Shown piece by piece: positions 7,853 through 16,588 of a stretch of 35,542 nt of DNA (position 1 is its first letter; every line of letters begins with the position of its first letter). The DNA comes from Streptomyces acidicola (GTDB taxonomy: Bacteria > Actinomycetota > Actinomycetes > Streptomycetales > Streptomycetaceae), in contig NZ_VMNX01000083.1 of NCBI RefSeq assembly GCF_009377235.1, positions 1-35,542 of the forward strand, written 5' to 3'. The notes below the pieces were generated by a model. It did not search any database, was not told the origin of the DNA, and saw only the letters and a list, made by a program, of their open reading frames with translations. The translations under genes were made by a program, and so were the position numbers.

Positions 7853-8530
7853 TCATTCCTCCGCGTCGCGGACCAGGAGCGCGATCTGTACCCGGTTCTC
7901 GACCGCCAGCTTGGCGAACAGGTTACCCGTGTGTGCCTTGACGGTCGCGATGCTGATGTGCAGCCTCCGGGCGATCTCCGGGTTACCCAGCCCGTCCGCG
8001 ATGGCCCGGGCGGTTTCGAGTTCTCGTTCGGTCAGCGCGGCCAGCTGTTTCCGTGCGGCTTCGCGGGACGAGTCGCGAGCGTAGGAGGACCGTGGACCGG
8101 TGGCTGCGGCGATCACTCGTGCCGTGGCCGCTGGAGACAGTACGGGGTTACCCGCCGCGACGGTCCGCACCGCGTCGAGAATCCGCGGCGGTGGGGTGTC
8201 TTTATAAACGAACCCGAGTGCTCCTGCGTCCAGTGCGCCGAGCACCAGATCATCGGAGTCGAACGTGGTCAGCATGAGTACCCGGGGTGGCGCCCGGAGG
8301 GTGAGGATTTCCCGGGTCGCGCTGAGACCGTCACGACCGGGCATCCGCACGTCCATCACCACGACGTCCGGCCGCTGCTCGTCCACCACGGTGATCGCGG
8401 CGTCCCCGTCGGCGGCCTCCGCGACGACGGTCAGGTCCGGTTCGCCGTCGATGACAAGCCGCAGCACCACGCGCACCAGTTGGTCGTCGTCGACGATGAC
8501 GACGCGCACCGGCTCCCGCTCGCTGTCCAC
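7853..8530 (-). CDS. NarL/FixJ-type response regulator
   Basis: 225 residues. The N-terminal receiver has the acidic pair VDDDQ at 13-17, phospho-acceptor Asp60 in VVVMDVRMPG, and the switch/Lys region TTFDSDDLV...FVYKDT. The C-terminal LuxR helix-turn-helix is LTERELETARAIADGLGNPE, then IATVKAHTGNLFAKL. It takes phosphate from the kinase encoded just upstream and binds DNA as a dimer. The GTG start directly follows the kinase TGA with no gap, so the two are translationally coupled. The pair resembles the DesK/DesR and other HisKA_3 systems, many of which respond to membrane or envelope state; the signal here is unknown. Confidence 0.93.
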   Translation of the reverse strand: MDSEREPVRVVIVDDDQLVRVVLRLVIDGEPDLTVVAEAADGDAAITVVDEQRPDVVVMDVRMPGRDGLSATREILTLRAPPRVLMLTTFDSDDLVLGALDAGALGFVYKDTPPPRILDAVRTVAAGNPVLSPAATARVIAAATGPRSSYARDSSREAARKQLAALTERELETARAIADGLGNPEIARRLHISIATVKAHTGNLFAKLAVENRVQIALLVRDAEE

Positions 8531-9718
8531 TCATGTTCTCTTTTCGTGGGTGGGGTTCGGCCAGGGTAGTCGTGCGGTGAGGACGTATCCGTTGTCGGGT
8601 GTGGGGTGATGGTCGAGTGTTCCGCCGGCGAGGGTGATTCGTTCGCCGAGGCCGAGCAGGCCAAATCCCGACGCCGGCGGTCGCACGTTTTTTGTGATGG
8701 CTGGGGAGTTGCGGACGCTGACCTCCAGTTTGTCGCCTTCTGTTCCTTCGAGGGTGATGTGTATGTGTGCGCCCGGGGCGTGTTTGGCGGCGTTGGTCAG
8801 TCCTTCTTGGACGATCCGGTAGCAGGTTCGCCCTACGACGTCGGGCGGATCTGCCGTCATGCTGGTGGTGAGTGTGACGTCCAGTCCGGATGCTCGGGCG
8901 TCGGCTGCCAGTTCGGGGATGCGGTCGAGGGAGGGCTGTGGTGGTTCCGGGCGGGTCGGGTCGGCCCGGAGCACACCGAGGACATCCCGTAGTTCCTCCA
9001 GGGCTTGATGGGAGCCGTCGGCGATGGAGCGGACCAGCACGCGGTTCTCCTCGGCTGTGAGGTCGCCGCGGTGGTCCAGCACTCCGGCCTGCATGGCGAC
9101 CAGGGAGATCCGGTGCGCGAGCACGTCGTGCATCTCGCGCGCGATCCGGTTGCGTTCCAGGGCCCGTGCCTGCGCCGCTCGTGCGGTCTGTTCCCGTTCC
9201 GCGCTCTTCGCCCGGTCCCGCAGGGACCGCACTTCGACACGCCGCGCGCCGATGGCCATGCCCACGGCCGCCGCGATGCCCGCGGTCAGTGCCGAGAACG
9301 CGAGCTGGACCCACCACGGGCCGGGCGGACTCGGGCCCTGGACCGGGTAGAGCCCGACGGCGAACTGTGACGCGGTCACGTAGGCCAGCCCGACGACTCC
9401 GATCTCGACCGGACGGCGACGGGTGGAGACCGAACCGAGCGCCATGAGCGCGGCGCCGGTTGCGAGTGCCGACGCGGTTGACGCGATCGCGACCGTCATG
9501 GCGACGGCGAGCGGGAACCGCCGCCTCCACACGAGCGCCGTCAAGCAACCGAGCGCCACCAGCGGATCACCGATGAGGAACCAGGAGCCCGTTCCGGCCG
9601 CCTGCCACTTCAGCAGCACACCGGTGGCGAGCCAGACCGGTATGCCCACTGCCGCGGCCGCTGCCAGCCGCCAGGTCTGCGGCCACCACTTGAGCCATGG
9701 TGCGATGTCCGTGTCCAC
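8531..9718 (-). CDS. HisKA_3-type sensor histidine kinase
   Basis: 395 residues from the GTG at 9718. About four hydrophobic segments fill residues 17-155 and no large extracellular sensor domain is seen. A coiled-coil linker (about 160-190) leads to the phospho-acceptor His197 in REMHDVLAHRISL. The HATPase domain has the N box RIVQEGLTNAAKHA (301-314) and G box GFGLLGLGER (351-360). The reading frame stays open upstream to 10114, but that part is proline/arginine noise. The GTG is preferred because a GATAAT -10 box ends six bases before it, as expected for a leaderless mRNA. The gene is divergent from the small membrane protein. Confidence 0.9.
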   Translation of the reverse strand: MDTDIAPWLKWWPQTWRLAAAAAVGIPVWLATGVLLKWQAAGTGSWFLIGDPLVALGCLTALVWRRRFPLAVAMTVAIASTASALATGAALMALGSVSTRRRPVEIGVVGLAYVTASQFAVGLYPVQGPSPPGPWWVQLAFSALTAGIAAAVGMAIGARRVEVRSLRDRAKSAEREQTARAAQARALERNRIAREMHDVLAHRISLVAMQAGVLDHRGDLTAEENRVLVRSIADGSHQALEELRDVLGVLRADPTRPEPPQPSLDRIPELAADARASGLDVTLTTSMTADPPDVVGRTCYRIVQEGLTNAAKHAPGAHIHITLEGTEGDKLEVSVRNSPAITKNVRPPASGFGLLGLGERITLAGGTLDHHPTPDNGYVLTARLPWPNPTHEKRT

Positions 9719-9724
9719 CTGGTC

Positions 9725-9730
9725 ATTATC
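9725..9730 (-). promoter_or_regulatory. Putative -10 box for a leaderless kinase transcript
   Basis: The reverse strand reads GATAAT, then six bases, then the GTG start. This spacing puts the transcription start at or next to the start codon. No Shine-Dalgarno is present in the six bases. No convincing -35 box was found. Confidence 0.5.
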
Positions 9731-9907
9731 GCGACATCGTATGTCCGGTGAGTCGGACCGGGGGCTGATGCGCCCTGGACCAAAGTCGAATGACCGTCTC
9801 GCCTGTGGTCGAAGGCCTTTCAAGCCGTCGGGCTGATGTGGAGGCCGCGCCTCACGGACAGACTCGTTCACGTGCCGAGACAACCGGACACGAGACGGAG
9901 AAGCGCG

Positions 9908-10183
9908 ATGCGCGAGGGCGGCTTCGGAGCCCTTGAGGCGGTGGGGATGGTGATCACGGCCCTGGCCGCCCCAGCGGTGATCCGCGGTCTGCTCGACCGG
10001 GACTCCGAGCTGCTGTGGGGCATCTTCGACTGGGTCCCGGGCGGCCTTGCCGGCCGGATGACTCTCCTCGGATCCATCGCGCTCGTCGCGATGATGCTCG
10101 GTGGCTGGGCACACACCCGCCGGGAACCGGACGCCGGGCGGGCCGGTGATTCCGGAGAAATCCGTTGCCGAGAAACGGCCTGA
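9908..10183 (+). CDS. Small two-helix membrane protein of unknown function
   Basis: 91 residues from ATG 9908, chosen because CGGAG lies seven bases upstream; an in-frame ATG at 9836 has no ribosome site. Two hydrophobic stretches are visible: GMVITALAAPAVIRGLL and MTLLGSIALVAMMLGGWA, separated by a loop with LLWGIFDWVPGG. The C-terminus is charged and likely cytoplasmic. No family is recognised. It is divergent from the kinase gene and followed by a strong hairpin at 10210-10239, so it forms its own transcription unit. Confidence 0.6.
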   Translation: MREGGFGALEAVGMVITALAAPAVIRGLLDRDSELLWGIFDWVPGGLAGRMTLLGSIALVAMMLGGWAHTRREPDAGRAGDSGEIRCRETA

Positions 10184-10209
10184 CGCGATCCGGCACGCGG
10201 CCAGGTACT

Positions 10210-10239
10210 GTCCGGCCGGCCTCCACAGGCCGGCAGGAC
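10210..10239 (+). terminator. Strong hairpin after the small membrane protein gene
   Basis: GCCGGCCT-CCAC-AGGCCGGC is a perfect eight-base stem (10215-10234), extended by GTCC/GGAC after one mismatch. It lies 27 bases after the membrane protein stop and 64 bases before the hydrolase start. It is most likely a terminator; an attenuator for the hydrolase is the alternative. Confidence 0.6.
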
Positions 10240-10303
10240 CTGACGGCGGGCGTTCCGAGCCCTCGTTCCGGCGTCCCCATACGTCCCTTCAGGAGGACAT
10301 CAG

Positions 10304-11758
10304 ATGCGCAGAACCCTCTCCCTCGCCCTCGCCGCCACCGCGGTGGCGGCGACCGCGCTTCCGGGAGTGTCGGTGGCGGCGACGCCGGACACCGTGCGGT
10401 GGGGACCGTGCCCGGACAAGGCCATCTCACCCCGTCTCGAGTGCTCGACGCTCGAAGTCCCCCTGGACTACCGGAATCCCGACGGCCGGCAGATCGAGAT
10501 CGCGATCTCCCGGCTGGCGAGCGAGAAACCGTCGCAGCGCCGCGGTGTGCTGCTCACCAATCCAGGCGGCCCCGGCGGTACGGGACTCGACTACCCGGCC
10601 GTTCTCGCCGGCTCAGGGCTGCCGCAGAAGGTGCTGGACTCCTACGACGTGATCGGCTTCGACCCGCGCGGCGTCGGCCGCAGCACGCCGGTGACCTGCG
10701 ATCTGACGCCGGAACAGCAGGCACGCCGCAGCTTCCCGCCGTACGCGCACACCGCGGCCGATGTCACAAGGGAGGCGGGACACGCGCGGACCATCGCTGA
10801 GCAGTGCGCCACCTCGCGGACGGCGTGGATGCTGCCTTACACCACCACCGCGAACACCGCGCGCGACATGGACCGGATCCGGGCGGCGCTGGGCGAGCCG
10901 AAGCTCTCGTACCTCGGTCATTCCTACGGCACCTACCTCGGTGCGGTGTACACGACGATGTTCCCGGAGCGCGGCGACCGGGTCGTGCTCGACAGCAACC
11001 TGGGTCCCGGCGGTTACGACGTCACGGCCATGCGGTTGTTCGCCCGTGGACTGGAGGACCGGTTCCCGGACTTCGTGGCGTTCGCGGCCGCGCGTCCTGA
11101 GTACGGTCTGGGCACCACACCGGAGCAGGTGGCCGCGAAGTTCTTCGACCTCGCCAAGCGGTTGGAGGCGAAGCCGGTCCAGGGCATCGACGGGACGTTG
11201 TTCCGCGGGCTCACGTTCGAGTACCTCTACTTCGATGCGACCATGCCCCTGCTGGCCGCCACCTGGCAAGCGCTCGAGAACGACCGGCCGCTGCCGCCCA
11301 CACTGCCGTTGCCGGAGAACATAGAGAACGGCATGGCCTCCCGCTTTTCAGTGATATGCAGTGATACGCGCTGGCCGAGGACGGTCCAGGAGTATCAGCG
11401 CAACGTCGCGGTCGACCGGCTGAAGTACCCGATGCTGGGCGGGTCCACGGCGAGCATCGGACCGTGCGCGTTCTGGCCGGACAAGCAGGTCGAACCGCCG
11501 GTGAGCATCGGTGACCGGGGCCCGTCGAACGTGCTCATGGTGCAGAACGAACGCGACCCGGGGACACCGCTGGCCGGCGCCCAGAGGCTGCGGAACGCGT
11601 TCGGGAAGCGGGCCACGATGGTGACGGCCGACCAGGGCGGGCACGGCGTCTATCCGTTCGGCCCCAACACGTGCGCGAACGACGCGGTGACGGCCTTCCT
11701 GACCACTGGACAACGCCCACCGCAGGACCTCGCCTGCGCGGCGGAGCCGAGCGAGTAA
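10304..11758 (+). CDS. Secreted alpha/beta hydrolase, tripeptidyl aminopeptidase type (S33, TAP-like C-terminus)
   Basis: 484 residues with a clear signal peptide: MRRT, a hydrophobic alanine-rich core, and a likely cut near residues 25-27 (VAA-TPD). The oxyanion loop NPGGPGGTG is at 86-94. The nucleophile elbow GHSYGT gives Ser207. The acid is Asp418 in QNERDPGTP and the base His447 in GGHGVYP. Together these form the full catalytic triad in the usual order. The order and length fit secreted streptomycete tripeptidyl or prolyl aminopeptidases (SlpD/SlpE/Tap group), which remove short peptides from protein N-termini outside the cell. The ATG is preceded by a near-perfect AGGAGG. Intact and probably monocistronic. 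Confidence 0.9.
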   Translation: MRRTLSLALAATAVAATALPGVSVAATPDTVRWGPCPDKAISPRLECSTLEVPLDYRNPDGRQIEIAISRLASEKPSQRRGVLLTNPGGPGGTGLDYPAVLAGSGLPQKVLDSYDVIGFDPRGVGRSTPVTCDLTPEQQARRSFPPYAHTAADVTREAGHARTIAEQCATSRTAWMLPYTTTANTARDMDRIRAALGEPKLSYLGHSYGTYLGAVYTTMFPERGDRVVLDSNLGPGGYDVTAMRLFARGLEDRFPDFVAFAAARPEYGLGTTPEQVAAKFFDLAKRLEAKPVQGIDGTLFRGLTFEYLYFDATMPLLAATWQALENDRPLPPTLPLPENIENGMASRFSVICSDTRWPRTVQEYQRNVAVDRLKYPMLGGSTASIGPCAFWPDKQVEPPVSIGDRGPSNVLMVQNERDPGTPLAGAQRLRNAFGKRATMVTADQGGHGVYPFGPNTCANDAVTAFLTTGQRPPQDLACAAEPSE

Positions 11759-11771
11759 CGGGAACCGGGAC

Positions 11772-12215
11772 ATGCTCAAGGAGTGGCGGCGTCGTCGGGG
11801 CGTGCGGCGGGGTCCACCCCGGGGACGGGCGAGCGCTGAGGCGTTTCCGCTGGTGGCAGTCGCTTTTCCGGACACTGTTCTCTCTTCGTCTGACGAACGA
11901 AGACGGCCGGCAAGAGGTCTACGCCGTCGACGTCAGGCACTGGCAGAATCCGTCGTCCGGCGAGGTCAAAGCCCACCTGTACCTCGACGGCAGGCAATGC
12001 GCACAGTCGAAACTCCCTGCTGCCTTCCCCGTCCACGGCGGGACCGTCGAAGTGAGCATGAGCGCCTCCGGGCTCAAGCGCTGCCACTACGTCACCGCCG
12101 AGGGGACCGAGTACCAACTCGTCCCGGACCGCGACTCCGCCGAAGGACGCCGCGCGCACTTCGACCGCGCGCACCCCGCACTGAGCAGCTTGATCGGATT
12201 CCTCTCGTCGATCAT
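11772..12215 (+). pseudogene. Truncated, frameshifted gene for a conserved membrane protein
   Basis: An ATG at 11772 begins MLKEWRRRRGVRRG. The frame is lost near 11835, and the adjacent frame continues coherently with ALRRFRWWQSLFRTLF, YAVDVRHW, VKAHLYLDGRQCAQSKLP and GLKRCHYVTAEGTEYQL. It ends with HPALSSLIGFLSSIML, the start of a membrane helix. The strings YAVDVRHW, then LYLDGR, then GLKRCHYV, then AEGRRA look like a conserved streptomycete hypothetical membrane protein; function unknown. The C-terminal helix breaks off near 12215, close to the junction with the repeat mosaic. Confidence 0.5.
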
Positions 12216-12270
12216 GCTCGTCCCGGCGCCCCCGTGCATCAAGATCGTCCCGCTACCTGGGATCTCCTCA

Positions 12271-12479
12271 CCGACCTGCTGCTCGGCGCCGTAAGCGGTG
12301 ACGACAGTGGTACGGCCGTGCAGGCGGATGCCGACGACGACGCCCGGCGGCTCCTGGTCGCGGCCGCCCCGGGGCCGACCAGCCGCTGGTCGATCGATCG
12401 GTCATTACGCGGGCGGCCGCTCGAGACCGGCTTCCAGGGTGTGGACGGGGACGCGTTACGGGACCAGGACGATCTTTCC
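12271..12479. repeat. Collapsed mosaic collinear with 3648-7063
   Basis: Three blocks occur here in the same order and orientation as in the 3.6-7.1 kb region. 12271-12329 matches 3648-3706 (54/59). 12330 to about 12402 matches 4433-4507 inside the intact LAL gene (45 identical bases, then one deleted base and scattered mismatches). 12438-12479 matches 7022-7063 (40/42). The first two blocks are fused without spacer. The segment therefore looks like a duplicate of the LAL locus from which almost the whole LAL gene has been deleted, next to a quinone oxidoreductase gene that the first locus has lost. Confidence 0.75.
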
Positions 12480-13408
12480 CGTGGTGTGGCCGGCCTTGAT
12501 CTCGCGGTGGGCGGCGGCGGCCTCACGCAGCGGGTAGGCGTCCGCGATCACGATGCGCAGTCGGCCGGCCGCCGCGGTTTCCGTGAGCTGCAGGCGGGCG
12601 GCTTCCCGGAGCTCGGTGCCGGGGTCCCCACCGGGCACGCCACCCAGGAGTTTGATTCCAGCGCGAGCCCCGCGCTCGTAGCCCGCGATGGTGGCGATGC
12701 GGAGGCGGTCCGGCACGAGCTCCACGGAGACGTCCACCGCCTCGTCGGTGCCCACGAGGTCGGCGGCCGCGTGGACGCCCTCCGGCGCCATCGCGCGTAC
12801 CCGGTCCGCCAGTCCCGGCCCGTATACGACCGGCATCGCTCCCAGATCCTGCAGCAGGTCGTGCTTGGCCCGGCTTGCCGTGGCCACAACAGTGGCGCCG
12901 CGTGCCACCGCGAGCTGCACGGCCACGAGTCCGACGCCTCCCGCGGCACCGTGGATCAGCACCGTCTCGCCGTTGCTCAGGCCGATCGTCTCGAGAGTGT
13001 GTACGGCGGTGACGCCGGCGGCCAGCAGCCCGCCGGCCTGCTCCCAGGACAGGGCGACAGGCTTCGGCACCACGGACGAGACCGGCACGACGAGTTCGGC
13101 GGCGCAGGCGCCCGGCGCGTGATAGGCGATCACTTCATCACCCACTGCAATCGGACCTGCGGGGCCGACCGCGTCGGCGCCGACCGCGGTCACCACGCCG
13201 GCCGCTTCGACACCGAGCCGCACGGCAGTCTCTCCGGATCGACACCGAACATACCGCTGTACACCTTGTAGTCGAAGGGATTGACACCGGCCGCGCGGAC
13301 CGCGATGCGCACCTGATTCGGCTCCGGCTCCGGGACGGCGACGTCGATCACCGACAGGACCTCGGGGCCTCCGTATGCGCCCGCCACTACTGCTGCTGCT
13401 TCGCTCAT
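12456..13408 (-). pseudogene. NADP-dependent quinone oxidoreductase (MDR family), one frameshift
   Basis: From ATG 13408 the frame reads MSEAAAVVAGAYGGPEVLSV, then VRAAGVNPFDYKVYSGMFG, up to DPERLP. A missing base near 13222 shifts the frame. The next frame continues VRLGVEAAGVV, GDEVIAYHAPG, the nucleotide-binding IHGAAGGVGLVAVQLA and the end GHTTGKIVLVP. The span is 953 bases; adding one gives exactly 318 codons including stop, the usual length. Zinc ligands are absent, as in QOR enzymes, which reduce quinones or enones with NADPH. Either a very recent mutation or a sequencing error. Confidence 0.82.
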
Positions 13409-13463
13409 GCCAGAGGACAACCGTTGCGCGAGGCATCCCATTCCTCCACAGGAGTCCTCGCGC

Positions 13464-13702
13464 GTGCTTCGGATCGCCCGCCCCACCGCCGGTAAGGCCC
13501 GCCGCGGCGCCCTGCAGATGCTGCGCTGCCAGATCCTCTCGGCATCCGAAGAACTCCGCGACCATGTAAGCAACCTGACGCGGATACAGCTCATCCACAG
13601 CTGCGCCGCTGGCGGCCGGGCAAGACCGCCTTCCGTGCCCCCGTCTCAGCCACCCGTATCGCGATCAAGGTCCTGGCCCCCCGCTACCTCGAACTCGGCG
13701 TA
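13464..13702 (+). pseudogene. IS110-family transposase fragment
   Basis: The frame at 13464 reads VLRIARPTAGKARRGALQML, then ILSASEELRDHVSNLTRIQL and IHSCAAG. After a frame change near 13615 it reads KTAFRAPVSATRIAIKVLA, then PRYLEL. This matches the middle of IS110 transposases (R.AV.AR..A.N.L..L....PE.LR..L..LS, then A.R.LARRYLEL). Neither the N-terminal RuvC-like part nor the C-terminal serine domain is present. The DNA from 13703 to 13826 holds nothing recognisable. Confidence 0.55.
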
Positions 13703-13826
13703 TTTACCTGATCGAGCAGGGCAGCACCCCGAACAGGCCAGTCCGGAGAGGTTGACATTCAGGAGAGCGTCGCGGGGTCGCAGTACATGAGTTTCCGGCT
13801 CGCCGAGCACCTGGACGCTCTCTCCC

Positions 13827-16588
13827 TCACCGCGGCTCGGAACCAGCGTGGGTGTAGCTCAGCTCCTTCCGCGTGTTGATGCCGAGCTTGGCGAACACGT
13901 TCCCGAGGTGGTGGCCCACGGTGCGGTGGCTGATCCGCATCTGTATGGCGATATCCCGGTTCGTCAGCTGCTTCGCGGCCAACTGGGCTACCCGCTGTTC
14001 CTGGGCGGTGAGTCGGTTTACCTCCCTGGTGTCCGGGCTCCCCCGACGTCCCGGCTGTCCGGTGAGGTCGTGCTCGCGCTGTGCGCGTCTGTGCGGCGGC
14101 TCGGCCCCGAGCCGGTCGAACACCTCGATGGCGCCCCCGATCTGGACGCGCGCATCGATCCGCCGACGGCCCCGTCGCAACCACTCGCCGTAGTACAACT
14201 GGGCGCGCGCGTGGAGCAGAGGGTGCGATCGGGCACCCGGCACGTCGAGCGCCGCACGGAAGGCAATTCTCAACACGGGGGCCTCCGAGGAGCGCGCGAG
14301 CGAGGTGCGCGGCGGAGCGAGCCCACGGCGCTCCGGTGCGCCGCACCCAGGCTTCGAGCGCCCGTACCCGTTCCTCCGCGAGGTGGTGTCTTCCGACGTG
14401 AACGGCCGCTTCGGCGGTGTCGAGAGCGGCCAGGAGCGCGAACGTCGGGTGCTCCGCGCCATGGCCCGGCTCGGCCAGGCGCACCAAGGCGTCCAGAGCT
14501 TCCTCGGGACGCTCGTGGAACAGCGACGCCATGCCGCGGCTCCAGTACGCGGTCGCGCTCAGCGCGCGAACGCCCCGTGGGAGTGACGTCTCCAGGGTAC
14601 GGGCGGTGACCTCCGCGACCGCGCGCTCGTCACCACGCGCGGCGGCGAGCCGACCCAGGCTGGTGCGGCAGTGGGAGGCGACGTGGTCGCCCCCCGCGTC
14701 CTCTGCCAGCCGCAGGCCCTCCGTGGCCGAGACTCCGCTTCAGCCCAGCGGCCGGCGACGGTGTCGAGCATCGCGGTCTGGACCAGGGCGGCGGCGTTGC
14801 GAGCGCGCTCCCAACGCCGCCGCAGGTGCGGTATTCGACGGCGCAGCGCATCCCCCATCGGCTTGTCGATACCCCAGGCCAGCCCGAGGGGTGTCGGCGG
14901 AAGCGACGGCAGCACGGTCGCGGGCCCGCGCGCCGGCGTCGGACGCATCTGCCGATGTCGCGTCGGCGGATGCGTCGTCGCTCCACCAGGCCAGCGGGCC
15001 TGGCAATCCGGCCCGGCCCTCGAGGTCGAGTTCGAGCAGCTGCTCGAGCCTCTGTTCCGCAGGTCGCCGCGTCCGATGGACCAGGCGACGCGCATGGCCA
15101 TCGTGCCCAGCTCCAGCGCCGTGCCCGGATCCGAGACTCGGTTCATGTCGGTGGCCAGGTAGTGATACGCCAGTTCGGGCATGCCTCGGGCGAACTCGAG
15201 GACCCCCGTTAACGCTGGCTGCGAGAGGCGACGTGAGCGCCTGGGGCCAGCCGTTCCGCGTCATCAAGCAGGCGCTGCGCCGTGGCCGCCGCCCCTGCGT
15301 CCCACGAAGCCCTGGCCGCCTCGGCAAGTCGTTGTGACGCGTCGACCGGTGCGGCCGAGAGTTCGGCGGTCCGCCGCAACGCTCGTGCCGCCGTCACCGC
15401 GGCCCCGCGGAGCCGGGAGCGGGCCGCGGTGTGTCGAGTAACGTCGCGACGTTCTCGTCGTGCTCATGGGCCACGGCGGCGAGGTGCCATGCCCGCTCCT
15501 CCGCCCCGTCCGGCATCGTGGCGGCCAAGGCGCGGTGAGCCCGTCGCCTCGCCGCGGCACCGCAGCCCTCGTAGACGGCTCTCCTCACGATGGGGTGCCG
15601 AAATCCGACTCGGTTGCCCACCACGTGGGGCAGGCCCGCGTTGGTCGCTTCCTCCCAGGCGGCGCCATCGGCCCACGACCCGCTACCGGCGCGCTGCACC
15701 GCGAGTCGGTCGCCCTGTTCCTCGGCTGCCGCAAGCACGATCAACAGCTGCGCCGAGGGGGCTGAGGGCCTCGATCCCCGCCCGGAAGGCCCGCTGCAGG
15801 CGCGGCCCGACGGGTGGTCGTCCTCTCCCCTGGCGATGCTCGGCGTCGTCCAGGTTACCCCCGAGCGTGACCAGCTCGCGCAGCGCCAAGGGGTTGCCCC
15901 CCGCCTCCTCGATCGTGATCCGCACCGCCGCCTCGTCGGCGAGCGGGGCCACGGCGGCCAGGAGCTGCCGCGCACTCTCGTCGGTGAGGCCTTCGACCCG
16001 CGCGTCGGCCAGACCTTCCCACCGTCGGACGGCCGGGATCGCTGTGATCGGCGAGCACGACCACCACGGGATGCGCCCGTACGCGTCGAGCAACGATTCC
16101 GAGGCACAGTGCGGTGGCCTCGTCGAGCCACTGCCCGTCGTCCACCACGACGAGCACGGGCTGCCGCTCGGCGAGTCCGCAGAGCAGGGACAGCACGGCC
16201 GCCCCGACCAACAGCCGGTTCGTCGGCTCACCGCCCAGCCCGAGCGCAGCACGCAAAGCAGCGGCCTGGGCCGTCGACAGCGACTCAACGCGATCGGTCA
16301 CCGGTCGCAGCAGCCCGTGCAGCCCCGCGAAGGCCAGGTCCGACTCGGGTCGGGTGGCCGAGTAGCTCAGCCGGACGAAGTCCTCGGCCCGGTCGTGTAC
16401 GTAGCGAAGCAGAGCTGACTTGCCGATACCCGGCTCGCCCCACAACACCAGGCGCCACCGGCCCCGTCGCGGGCCTGTGAGAGAAACTCGTCGAGAACCG
16501 TGGTCTCCTCGCGGCGTCCGAACAACTCCACCTGCGCTGCGACTATCGGGGCTCCGGCACCATGAGTGCCAGGGGCAAACCGTGTCAT
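13827..16588 (-). pseudogene. Second LAL-family LuxR regulator, decayed by about nine frameshifts
   Basis: Reads as a near full-length paralogue of the regulator at 3887-6646. The ATG at 16588 overlaps the LLM stop as ATGA. VELFGRREETTVLDEFL is followed by Walker A GEPGIGKS, then LVVVDDGQWLDEATALCLG and AGGNPLALRELV. The C-terminal helix-turn-helix reads LTAQEQRVAQLAAKQLTNRD, then SHRTVGHHLGNVFAKLGI. The frame changes at about 16460, 16030, 15765, 15420, 15215, 15065, 14930, 14735 and 14270. The total span is 2762 bases against 2760 for the intact paralogue, so only small indels accumulated. As third gene of an operon with two flavoenzymes it was probably their activator. No functional product is expected. 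Confidence 0.85.

Noticed and set aside
6980..8569. 529-codon forward ORF across the response regulator
   Set aside because: Only its first part (GH95 fragment) has family motifs. The rest is the antisense shadow of the response regulator and the intergenic region.
12413..12425. Overlapping NotI and XhoI sites, as in cloning vectors
   Set aside because: GCGGCCGC and CTCGAG are not rare in GC-rich DNA. The flanks are genomic repeat blocks and no other polylinker or vector sequence is present.
11772..13271. 499-codon forward ORF
   Set aside because: It starts in the broken membrane-protein gene, passes the mosaic and then runs antisense to the quinone oxidoreductase; no continuous protein family is seen.
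13845..13925. tRNA-like start GGGTGTAGCTCAG
   Set aside because: The TAGCTCAG string resembles a tRNA D-arm, but no acceptor-stem partner or T-loop follows at the right distance. It is the antisense of the LAL C-terminus ELSYTHAG.
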